Below are positions 1-9,428 of a DNA stretch of 64,000 nucleotides, piece after piece. The notes beneath the pieces are model-generated. The model saw only the letters and a list, made by a program, of their open reading frames with translations, made no database searches and was not told the DNA's origin. The translations under genes and the position numbers were made by a program. Numbering within the stretch: the stretch's first letter is position 1; every line of letters starts with the position of its first letter. The stretch covers positions 8,345,328 to 8,409,327 of the forward strand of contig OX457031.1 in the NCBI GenBank assembly GCA_949752745.1. Direction: 5' to 3'. Origin of the DNA: Protula sp. h YS-2021 (lineage: Eukaryota; Annelida; Polychaeta; Sabellida; Serpulidae).

Positions 1-258
1 TATCTGGAACGCCTAACTCTTTAATTAAGTTCTTCACCTGACCTAAAACTTCCATTGCTTCCGTCAATTTCTTAGGTGTTTTGGTCTCCAGTGCATCATT
101 TTGATGCGAGAAATTCCTGTCAAGAGTTGATTTATAAGGGGTATCCAATACGAGGAAATCTAATTTGGAGAGGCTGATATCTTCATTTTCATGCGCAGTC
201 GGCAGGAAATGAATATCAGCAGCAATGCCTTGTTTAGCTTCCTCGTAATGCTCAGGAC
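1..258 (-). CDS. C-terminal exon of unknown family (edge-truncated), LDFLVLDTPY
   Basis: This is an open frame with no stop from a strong 3' splice site (pyrimidine-rich tract ending TTTATTCTGTTCAG) to the window edge. It starts with 2 nt, which fits the phase 1 end of the repeat exons. It reads GPEHYEEAKQGIAADIHFLP, then SKLDFLVLDTPYKSTLD, then a Lys/Glu-rich helical stretch (KKLTEAMEVLGQVKNLIKEL). I do not recognise the family. The LDFLVLDTPY segment, a hydrophobic strand followed by D-x-P-Y, resembles the catalytic DPPY loop of N6-adenine-type methyltransferases, but no other methyltransferase motif is visible and the rest lies outside the window. Composition and phase make coding likely; the function is open. 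Confidence 0.5.
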
Positions 259-3200
259 CTGAACAGAATAAACAGATAATGCTTTGTACTTTGATTTTTT
301 CAACAATTTTTCTTTAAACAAAAAACGGTTTTCTCAGGCACTTTCCATGATTAATGTTCAACTTTTTGTCAAAACATCTATGCGTGTCCTCCTTCGTTTT
401 AAACTCCAGACTATGGTCTATATCTTTCAAGAATAAAACGCTAGCCGTGTCGCGTGTAAATTCATCCATCCTGTGAACATGGGATCTTTGAAACACCGAA
501 TAACCAATTTAGTCTTACCAGTAGATACACGCGGCTCAGCAGGCGGATTTGTTGTCTCACCATGACCAATCAGTGACGGCCCCACCTCCTGGGCTGATGG
601 TTTGGTAGGTCTAGAAGGCACATTTTCTTCACTCCCTGAATGCATAATAGTTAACTCTAATTGCTTTTGAAATAGTTCTCCGCAAAGTGTTCCTTCTGTC
701 TGGCTCCACTTTCGAAAAAATAACTTGAGTAGGGAAACCCTTGAATGGCCAGCAAACTCACAACAAAAGTGCGCAGAGGATCTGTGTGTCCCATGTTCAC
801 ATTTTATGAAAATAACTGTCGAGAAACGAATGTGTCGTTTCGTGTGTGTGTTGCGTTAATTCATTCATCCTGTGAACATGGGATCTTTCACACACCGAAT
901 AACAATTTCAATCTTACCAGTAGATACGCGAGGCTCAGCAGGCGGATTTGTTGTCTCACCATGACCAATCACTGACGGCCCCACCTCCTGGGCTGATGGT
1001 TTGGTAGGTCTAGAAGGCACATTTTCTTCACTCCCTGAATGCATAATAGTTAACTTTAAGTGCTTTTGAAATAGTTCTCCGCAAAGTGTTCCTTCTGTCT
1101 GGCTCCACTTTCGGAAAAAACTTTAGTAGGGAAACTAATATCCCAAAGACAGTTGTACTACAATGACTGTCGCTTAGAATTAAACTCTTGAACCCTTGAA
1201 TGACCAGCAAACTCACAACAACAAAAGTGCGCAGAGGATTTATGTGTCCTATGTTCACATTTTATAACAAGAGACAAACTGAACCCTCCCCCCTGCATAT
1301 CTACACGATATGTACTTTCTTCCTGTAAGGTTTTGTGAAGCTCCGATAAAAAGTTTTGAGATGTCGTCCAAACAAAAAAAAGTTTACGGACAGACGATAA
1401 TATTGGCTGAGGGCTAAAAATAACTGTTGACAAAAACGAATGTATCGTTCCGTGTGTGTGTCGTTTCAGTGCATTCATCCTGTGAACATGGGATCTTTCA
1501 CACACCGAATAACAATTTCAATCTTACCAGTAGATACGCGAGGCTCAGCAGGCGGATTTGTTGTCTCACCATGACCAATCACTGACGGCCCCACCTCCTG
1601 CGCTGATGGTTTGGTAGGTCTAGAAGGCACATTTTCTTCACTCTCTGAATGCATAATAGTTAACTTTAAGTGCTTTTGAAATAGTTCTCCGCAAAGTGTT
1701 CCTTCTGTCTGGCTCCACTTTCGAAAAAAAACTTGAGTAGGGAAACCCTTGAATGGCCAGCAAACTCACAACAAAAGTGCGCAGAGGATCTGTGTGTCCC
1801 ATGTTCACATTTTATGAAAATAACTGTCGAGAAACGAATGTGTCGTTTCGTGTGTGTGTTACGTTAATTCATTCATCCTGTGAACATGGGATCTTCCAAA
1901 CGTCGAATAACAAATTCAATCTTACCAGTAGATACACGCGGCTCAGCAGGCGGATTTGTTGTCTCACCATGACCAATCACTGACGGCCCCACCTCCTGGG
2001 CTGATGGTTTGGAAGGTCTAGAAGGCACATTTTCTTCACTCTCTGAATGCATAATAGTTAACTCTAATTGCTTTTGAAATAGTTCTCCGCAAAGTGTTCC
2101 TTCTGTCTGGCTCCACTTTCGAAAAAAAAACTTGAGTAGGGAAACCCTTGCATGGCCAGCAAACTCACAACAAAAGTGCGCAGAGGATCTGTGTGTCCCA
2201 TGTTCACATTTTATGAAAATAACTGTCGAGAAACGAATGTGTCGTTTCGTGTGTGTGTTACGTTAATTCATTCATCCTGTGAACATGGGATCTTTGAAAC
2301 ACCGAATAACAAATTCAATCTTACCAGTAGATACGCGAGGCTCAGCAGGCGGATTTGTTGTCTCACCATGACCAATCACTGACGGCCCCACCTCCTGGGC
2401 TGATGGTTTGGTAGGTCTAGAAGGCACATTTCCTTCACTCCCTGAATGCATAATAGTTAACTTTAAGTGCTTTTGAAATAGTTCTCCGCAAAGTGTTCCT
2501 TCTGTCTGGCTCCACTTTCGGAAAAAACTGTAGTAGGGAAACTAATATCCCAAAGACAGTTGTACTACAATGACTGTCGCTTAGAATTAAACTCTTGAAC
2601 CCTTGAATGACCAGCAAACTCACAACAACAAAAGTGCGCAGAGGATTTATGTGTCCTATGTTCACATTTTATAACAAGAGACAAACTGAACCCTCCCCCC
2701 TGCATATCTACACGATATGTACTTTCTTCCTGTAAGGTTTTGTGAAGCTCCGATAAAAAGTTTTGAGATGTCGTCCAAACAAAAAAAGTTTACGGACAGA
2801 CGATAATATTGGCTGAGGGCTAAAAATAACTGTTGACAAAAACGAATGTATCGTTCCGTGTGTGTGTCGTTTCAGTGCATTCATCCTGTGAACATGGGAT
2901 CTTTCACACACCGAATAACAATTTCAATCTTACCAGTAGATACGCGAGGCTCAGCATGCGGGATTGTTGTTCACATGACCAATCACTGACGGCCCCACCT
3001 CCTGCGCTGATGGTTTGGTAGGTCTAGAAGGCACATTTTCTTCACTCTCTGAATGCATAATAGTTAACTTTAAGTGCTTTTGAAATAGTTCTCCGCAAAG
3101 TGTTCCTTCTGTCTGGCTCCACTTTCGAAAAAAAAACTTGAGTAGGGAAACCCTTGAATGGCCAGCAAACTCACAACAAAAGTGCGCAGAGGATCTGTGT

Positions 3201-6200
3201 GTCCCATGTTCACATTTTATGAAAATAACTGTCGAGAAACGAATGTGTCGTTTCGTGTGTGTGTTGCGTTAATTCATTCATCCTGTGAACATGGGATCTT
3301 CCAAACGTCGAATAACAAATTCAATCTTACCAGTAGATACACGCGACTCAGCAGGCGGATTTGTTGTCTCACCATGACCAATCACTGACGGCCCCACCTC
3401 CTGGGCTGATGGTTTGGAAGGTCTAGAAGGCACATTTTCTTCACTCCCTGAATGCATAATAGTTAACTCTAATTGCTTTTGAAATAGTTCTCCGCAAAGT
3501 GTTCCTTCTGTCTGGCTCCACTTTCGAAAAAAAAACTTGAGTAGGGAAACCCTTGAATGGCCAGCAAACTCACAACAAAAGTGCGCAGAGGATCTGTGTG
3601 TCCCATGTTCACATTTTATGAAAATAACTGTCGAGAAACGAATGTGTCGTTTCGTGTGTGTGTTACGTTAATTCATTCATCCTGTGAACATGGGATCTTC
3701 CAAACGTCGAATAACAAATTCAATCTTACCAGTAGATACACGCGGCTCAGCAGGCGGATTTGTTGTCTCACCATGACCAATCACTGACGGCCCCACCTCC
3801 TGGGCTGATGGTTTGGAAGGTCTAGAAGGCACATTTTCTTCACTCTCTGAATGCATAATAGTTAACTCTAATTGCTTTTGAAATAGTTCTCCGCAAAGTG
3901 TTCCTTCTGTCTGGCTCCACTTTCGAAAAAAAAAACTTGAGTAGGGAAACCCTTGCATGGCCAACAAACTCACAACAAAAGTGCGCAGAGGATCTGTGTG
4001 TCCCATGTTCACATTTTATGAAAATAACTGTCGAGAAACGAATGTGTCGTTTCGTGTGTGTGTTACGTTAATTCATTCATCCTGTGAACATGGGATCTTT
4101 GAAACACCGAATAACAAATTCAATCTTACCAGTAGATACGCGAGGCTCAGCAGGCGGATTTGTTGTCTCACCATGACCAATCACTGACGGCCCCACCTCC
4201 TGGGCTGATGGTTTGGTAGGTCTAGAAGGCACATTTCCTTCACTCCCTGAATGCATAATAGTTAACTTTAAGTGCTTTTGAAATAGTTCTCCGCAAAGTG
4301 TTCCTTCTGTCTGGCTCCACTTTCGGAAAAAACTGTAGTAGGGAAACTAATATCCCAAAGACAGTTGTACTACAATGACTGTCGCTTAGAATTAAACTCT
4401 TGAACCCTTGAATGACCAGCAAACTCACAACAACAAAAGTGCGCAGAGGATTTATGTGTCCTATGTTCACATTTTATAACAAGAGACAAACTGAACCCTC
4501 CCCCTGCATATCTACACGATATGTACTTTCTTCCTGTAAGGTTTTGTGAAGCTCCGATAAAAAGTTTTGAGATGTCGTCCAAACAAAAAAAAGTTTACGG
4601 ACAGACGATAATATTGGCTGAGGGCTAAAAATAACTGTTGACAAAAACGAATGTATCGTTCCGTGTGTGTGTCGTTTCAGTGCATTCATCCTGTGAACAT
4701 GGGATCTTTCACACACCGAATAACAATTTCAATCTTACCAGTAGATACGCGAGGCTCAGCAGGCGGATTTGTTGTCTCACCATGACCAATCACTGACGGC
4801 CCCACCTCCTGGGCTGATGGTTCGGTAGGTCTAGAAGGCACATTTCCTTCACTCCCTGAATGCATAATAGTTAAATTTAAATGCTTTTGAAATAGTTCTC
4901 CGCAAAGTTATCCTTCTGCCTGGCTCCTCTTTCGAAAAAAAAACATGAGTAGGGAAACTTATGACCCAAAGACAGTTGTACTTCAATGAGTGTCGTTTAG
5001 AATTAAATTCAACCCTTGAATGGCCAGCAAACTCACAACAAAAGTGTGCAGAGGATCTGTGTGTCCTATGTTCACATTTTATGAAAATAACTGTCGAGAA
5101 ACGAACGTATCGTTTCGTGTGTGTGTTGCGTCAATTCATCCATCCTGTGAACAAGGGATCTTCCAAACACCGAATAAGAAATTTAATCTTACCAGTAGAT
5201 GCACGCGGCTCAGCAGGCGGATTTGTTGTCTCACCATGACCAATCGCTGACGGCCCCACGTCCTGGGCTGATGGTTTGGTAGGTCTAGATGGCGCATCTT
5301 CTTCAGTGCTCGATTCTATAACAACATGAACTGACTATGAACTGGAAAATCCTACAATCCAAAGCAACCAACATTGAAAGTGCCTCTTGTGAAGACTGCT
5401 ATACACTATGCATAAAACTGAGACCTGTCCAGTATGATACTATGTCATTCAATACCAAGAACAAGTAAATAAATAAATAAATAAATAAACTTAGAAGTAA
5501 TATTATTACGAAATTGAGTTGATCCGTGGCGAAAGTGGCCAACTGTCAACAACATCAAAACAACAAGTCAAATAAACGCTCCACTGTTTATTATCAAAAT
5601 TTCGCCATCAAAATTTTTTTCTGGTGGCGAAATGTCAAAACTGGTCACCGCTAATATCGAACCCTGAATAACAGAAGTTCTAACCGAGAATCAAATGCGA
5701 CTGGTCCCGTAACTTCAATAATTTCGTCGCTTCTTTCCATGAGTTGGTGTATTCCTTGCTCGGCCTTTTGCAAACCTTGCCTTGAAAAAAATTAGCCGAA
5801 ACATCGATACTTTGACCAAAAACATTTTTCTCTTTTTAATCACCAGTCTCTATTTACAGGTACATCTTAAAGGCAATAAACCACTTCAACTGCGAATTCG
5901 TAAAAGCATAGGCATCTTGTAAACATTTAATGCTAACCAAACGTAAAAATTTTTAACACAAAGGATGGTAAGATCAGATTGGTATTGAATAATACAAGTC
6001 TGTTTCTCTAAAATAAAAGCATGCAATACATGCAAATGAACTAAGTTATACAGCTAACACGAACTCTGTGATACAGGGGAGGAGCCCACAAGGCGTCCTT
6101 TGTTCACATTCTCTCTGAAGTCGAACTTCACACAAGGGTGTGTATCTTTCGGAAAACTGTTTCGTGTGTGACCCGAATTTATCAATCATGCGAACATGTA

Positions 6201-7315
6201 CAGTTTGAAACACTAAAACGTTATGTCTCTTAGAGCGCGGGGGGACCTTAACAAACGGCAAGCGGTTTCTTACATGCAATCAACGTTAGCAGCTTCATAT
6301 CCCTCACGCTCAATACCACCCCCCCCCCCCCTCCAAAGGTTCTTACGGGCCCGTACATTTAAATCAATCTGAATGTAAAAGTGCTTGGCAAAACGTCCCA
6401 GGCATGCATGCAATCAAAGCACATGCGAAAATGCCTTCTATAATCTCCTCATCGTGCATCTGAGATATTTAACTTGGGGACACACATTGCAGTAAAACCA
6501 AGCTGTGTTATTTTGTAAACTATGCATTAGGGGTTAGGGGAACTTAATAAAATCATACAATCAACAAGATCGTTCAAGGACTGAAAATATGCTAACAATT
6601 GAACATCGACATGGGCAAAGTTTCTATGGATATATGGCACCAAAAGAATATATTTTTTCCTGAAGTTTAGACACACACGAAAAGATAAGGTTAGATCGTC
6701 ATTTTACAGTTGGGTACTTGGGCTTTTGTTGTATTTAAGTCTTATGTTTCCAGCTTTGGCAAACTGATAAACCCTGCTGACGAAAGAAAAAAAATTACTC
6801 ATTCTTGAGTAAAAAGTACCGATGTCTGGGTTAACTGGAAATGGCTTCAGTTTCTTGCTGTCCGTTACCGTGTCCCATCTGACAATGAAGTAATTGAAAT
6901 GACACATCACTTCAAATCGAGAACAAGATTATCAACCCTAAAGTTGCACTACCAGACACTTGACTCCGCTATTTTTAAATGACCGTTCGCTTTCATTTCA
7001 CCTCATACATAATGTTAAATATAAGACTTGTAACTTCGTAAACCTTTCCTTCCTACTGTTGAAAGTTTAGACAAATATATATACAACAACATTGATAAGA
7101 TTTGCGGTATCTAATAACAATCAAAACGCATTTACTTACTCGTATTTCGTCCCGAGGAACTTCACTTTTAGGAAGGATTTCGCACAAAACTCTACTTTTG
7201 CCGGCCACCATGATCTGCCCGAATAGTAGAGAACGATGTCACCTCTCTTGAAAACGGACAACGGAACGAACTGCACCTCCGGCACTTTCGGCTTCCAGTT
7301 TTTCTTACGAGGCAT
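1..7315 (-). CDS. PWWP-domain gene with tandem repeat exons (3' end off window)
   Basis: Spliced minus-strand gene model assembled by reading splice sites. Exon A (7315-7140) starts with ATG directly after a 3' splice site and encodes a PWWP module (GDIVLYYSGRSWWPAKVE). Exon B (6878-6820) supplies KLKPFPV. Exon C (5780-5685) supplies a helical VCKRPSKEYTNSWKEA segment. Eleven copies of a short symmetric exon follow, and then an open exon that runs off the left edge (258-1). The phases chain without conflict: A ends in phase 2, B runs 2 to 1, C runs 1 to 1, each repeat exon runs 1 to 1, and the last exon starts in phase 1. PWWP domains are chromatin-binding modules that recognise methylated histone tails and DNA, so a nuclear role is likely. 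What the C-terminal part does is unknown. Exons A, B and C have direct counterparts in the 18-21 kb gene. Only repeat copy 6 is visibly broken, so this is the most intact member of the family in the window. Confidence 0.65.
519..4855 (-). CDS. Repeat exons R1-R10 (39-codon symmetric exon in tandem)
   Basis: Ten copies of a 117-nt exon lie at 519-635, 918-1034, 1528-1644, 1926-2042, 2325-2441, 2934-3048, 3331-3447, 3730-3846, 4130-4246 and 4739-4855. Each begins after TATTATGCATTCAG and ends at CTACTG|GTAAGA, with 2 nt at the start and 1 nt at the end, so any number of copies keeps the frame. The peptide is Pro/Ser/Glu-rich (SEENVPSRPTKPSAQEVG, then GHGETTNPPAEPRVSTG) and looks like a disordered linker. 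Substitutions are few (P/S in RPTKP, EEN to EGN). Copy 6 is 115 nt and frameshifted; the other nine stay open. Whether all are spliced into one mRNA cannot be told from DNA. Confidence 0.5.
5193..5315 (-). CDS. Repeat exon R11, first and most divergent copy
   Basis: 123 nt (41 codons), starting after the 3' splice site TTGTTATAG and ending at ACTG|GTAAGA. It reads ESSTEEDAPSRPTKPSAQD and later GHGETTNPPAEPRASTG. It differs most from the other ten copies and its 5' flank is not shared with them. It is therefore the likely founder of the array or the oldest copy. Phase 1 at both ends. Confidence 0.55.
5464..5489. repeat. (AAAT)n microsatellite
   Basis: A short AAATAAATAAAT run in the intron between exon C and R11. 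Nothing else recognisable is seen between 5330 and 5684. Confidence 0.9.
5685..5780 (-). CDS. PWWP exon C (helical part)
   Basis: 96 nt (32 codons) with a 3' splice site TTTTTTTCAAG and a donor |GTTAGA. It reads KVCKRPSKEYTNSWKEA, then TKLLKLRDQSHLILG. It aligns with exon C of the paralogue (EVCKNPGKGYIRAWAEAAKR, then GRDQSHLTH), keeping the VCK, the Y and W helix positions and the RDQSHL block. Both boundaries are phase 1, so the exon is symmetric. It is shorter than the 210-nt paralogous exon because the acidic tail is missing. The donor is weaker than consensus. Confidence 0.6.
5781..6819. other. Intron between exons B and C, no feature recognised apart from a C run
   Basis: An AT-rich stretch with a poly-C run near 6320. 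The part near 6060-6240 faintly resembles the intron sequence of the 399-bp array (TTTCGTGTGTG and a Met-coding GAACATG context), so it may be an eroded ancestor of the unit. No further exon was recognised. Confidence 0.4.
6820..6878 (-). CDS. PWWP exon B
   Basis: 59 nt between GTCAG| and |GTACTT. It reads WDTVTDSKKLKPFPVNPDIG, with one nt completing the codon left by exon A. Its length and phases are identical to exon B of the paralogue at 20367-20309 (PEKVYDPRKLKPFPVAVGIG), which is good evidence that both are real exons. It supplies the last beta strand of the PWWP fold. Confidence 0.7.
7140..7315 (-). CDS. PWWP exon A
   Basis: 176 nt, 58 codons plus 2 nt. It begins MPRKKNWKPK right after the 3' splice site AAATTTTCAG and ends at a strong donor, GA|GTAAGT. 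The core reads GDIVLYYSGRSWWPAKVE, with the WWPA form of the PWWP signature, followed by a beta-strand segment LKVKFLGTKY. The same exon, also opening with ATG after CAG, occurs at 20847-20666 and 61733-61914. The ATG is therefore either the start codon after a 5'UTR intron or an internal Met in a phase 0 exon. No upstream exon was recognised. Confidence 0.7.
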
Positions 7316-7691
7316 CTGAAAATTTACAGCCACCATGGTTAATTCCTTCAGTAAGTCTTACTTACATGGGAACAAAACTCGGAATTATCACACTCTCTTT
7401 CATACGAACAAATAAATCATGGATAATGAAACAAAAAAAAATATGTGCGTAAAAAATTAGGCCTTTAGGAGAATCTGGAGAGAAACAGCAAGTCAGTAAT
7501 TTTCACACCGGCACAACGTGCAAACACAGGCAAGTTTTAACAAAAAGTTTGTTAATTACGCCTCGAACGCAAGGGACGAACGCAAATGAAACAAAGAGGC
7601 ATTTCGACCCAGGTATTTAAGTACTATGTTTGCAACTTTGACAAACGGATAGACCCCGCTGACGAAGATAAAAATTACTCATAAAAAGTAC

Positions 7692-7745
7692 CGATGTCTG
7701 CGTTGACGGCTAATGGCTTCAGTTTTTTGCTGTCCGTATTTCAGC
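7692..7745 (-). pseudogene. Partial duplicate of PWWP exon B
   Basis: On the minus strand this reads TDSKKLKPLAVNADIG followed by the same GTACTTTTT donor context as true exon B (6820-6878). Similarity continues into the intron for about 100 bp. The 3' splice site is not conserved. It lies upstream of exon A, so it cannot contribute to the same PWWP fold. It is probably a leftover of tandem duplication of the gene. Confidence 0.6.
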
Positions 7746-7859
7746 CTAAGTACTGAAAGATTCAGTTAACCCATTGATGACACTTTACCGCAAACTTCCT
7801 GCAGAGAGCACCCCTCTTTTGGGGAAATCCAGGACAGATCCCAGCTTAATAATAAATAA

Positions 7860-8105
7860 GTATTCCAGTAAAAGTAAGTTCCTCGCAGGCGTGCAATCAC
7901 AGGATTTCAATCAACAATTGAGTAGCTTGGACAGTTACGGCTACATGACGAAAATCTCAAAATAATCCCTCGTTGCACAGATCCACTATATAATGTTTCT
8001 GAGGACATGAGGACAATTGATTCGGTTCAGTAGTTGCAAAAAAGTGTCGACGGTGGACAGACGGACCCAAATTCTAGAGTCCCCCGCTTCGCGCTGGCGA
8101 GGGAC
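7860..8105 (-). repeat. Dispersed repeat with AGTCCC..GCTTCGCG and GTCCGTC blocks
   Basis: Contains CAGGCGTGCAATCACAGG, CGGTGGACAGACGGACCC and AGTCCCCCGCTTCGCG. The same blocks appear in the opposite orientation at about 30195-30490 and 42977-43560, so this is a dispersed family of unknown class. Confidence 0.7.
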
Positions 8106-8108
8106 TAA

Positions 8109-8436
8109 TAAGCCAATTCACTTTGACTTTTTCCGAAAACTTTTTGCGTTTCGACTGAATTCAGTTGGGATAAAGATATAAAGAAATGATAGAAAAAAAC
8201 CGGCTAAAATCACCAAAATGCCATTTTGCCAGTAACATATTTCCACGTTGGTTATTAAAGAGACTGAATAATATGTAAAATAGGTTTTAAAAGATCATAT
8301 GATGGCTTTATAAATTTAAAAGTGTGCATGTTGAAAGAAAACTTTGATGTTTTTTCCTTATCAGTTTTTATAATTTATCCCAAGTTTGCAGTTGAAACAA
8401 ACCACCGGAAAAACCCGAAAGTGCGAATTAGCTTAT
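8109..8436. mobile_element. MITE of about 328 bp with terminal inverted repeats
   Basis: The left end ATAAGCCAATTC-ACTTTG is the inverse of the right end AAAGTGCGAATTAGCTTAT. No open frame lies inside. Partial relatives of the terminal region occur at about 27770-28016, 21170-21282 and 61310-61400 (AAGTGCGAATTGGCTTAT and TGAATTCAG blocks). The target-site duplication is unclear, possibly TA. Confidence 0.7.
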
Positions 8437-8935
8437 ATAAGCACTGCTCTGGCGTCGTTTGACTTCGTCGCAAAAGATAGATAATGCCAACACGTATATG
8501 AATACAACAGCAGCCGAAATTCTTCTCACATAATGAAAAAAAAATTGGAAATCAGCTTTCTTTGCACAACATTGAACTTCTTAGAGCCACATTTCCAAAA
8601 TTTCTATTCCTTTGCATGTTTGAAAGGGCCATTATAGGAGGAAAAAAGCTGTGATTTGGCATTTGAGTTTGGGACGAAAATTTTAAGTAAAGTGCTAACA
8701 CAGGCTTATTTGCACACTCGCAACTTTAACCACAGATGAATCAGGTTTTACAAAACAAATGAATGCAACTTACGGTTAAATTCTGGCGTTATTTTTCCAA
8801 AAATTGAACACACTTCAATATCCAACATGTCAGCTTGGAATCACTTTTGCTAATGCGCACAAAGACGCGGTAGAAAGTAAAACCGCGAAATTCTCGGGGG
8901 GGGTGCAACTATTTTCCTGCTGACATAAGACTTTA
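8437..8935. other. No gene seen
   Basis: AT-rich sequence without recognisable exons, transposon ends or tandem structure. Confidence 0.6.
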
Positions 8936-9428
8936 TAAGACTTCAAAACAGAGGTAAAAAAGGCCGATTATTGCCTGAAAATATAAATCTATGTATTTTT
9001 GCAAATGTTGCTTAAAAATTGAAAGTCATACAATATACTTTCACGGACCCGTTGACACAGATAATGTACTTTCCCAAAATATCGCGCATGCGCTGCATTA
9101 GCATGACACATAAACAAAGAATGGGGACGCACATCAGAGATGTAAAGGGTGTAAAAAAATCATGTCAAACTAAGACTTCAAAACAGAGGTAAAAAGGCCG
9201 ATTATTGCCTGAAAATATAAATCTATGTATTTTTGTTAATGTTGCTTAAAAATTGAAAGTCATACAATATAAATATTTAATTACTTTAAACTTTCACGGA
9301 CCCGTTGACACAGATAATGTACTTTCCCAAAATATCGTGCATGCGCTGCATTAGCATGACACATAAACAAAGAATGGGGACGCACATCAGATATGTAAAG
9401 GGTGTAAAAAAAATCATATCAAACTAAG
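8936..9428. repeat. Direct duplication of about 240 bp, two copies
   Basis: The block from AAGACTTCAAAACAGAGGTA through CATGACACATAAACAAAGAA and GGGTGTAAAAAAA is repeated with few differences. The second copy has an AT-rich insertion near 9270. It leads straight into the 1.37-kb tandem units. Confidence 0.85.

Larger units (their letters stand above)
427..5330. repeat. 399/609-bp tandem array carrying the repeat exons
   Basis: Successive repeats of the anchor at the exon's donor end fall at 521, 920, 1530, 1928, 2327, 2936, 3333, 3732, 4132, 4741 and 5195. The spacings are 399, 610, 398, 399, 609, 397, 399, 400, 609 and 454. The long form has about 210 bp of extra intron, including a tract with CCCTCCCCCCTGC. 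Long and short units alternate in a higher-order pattern (610-398-399, then 609-397-399-400, then 609). Copies are nearly identical, suggesting recent amplification or gene conversion. Short plus-strand open frames of about 76 aa recur in every copy but are antisense shadows. Confidence 0.9.

Noticed and set aside
745..5250. Recurrent plus-strand 76-codon frames (MASKLTTKVRRGS..)
   Set aside because: Antisense to the repeat exons and intron of gene 1; conserved only because the whole 399-bp unit is.
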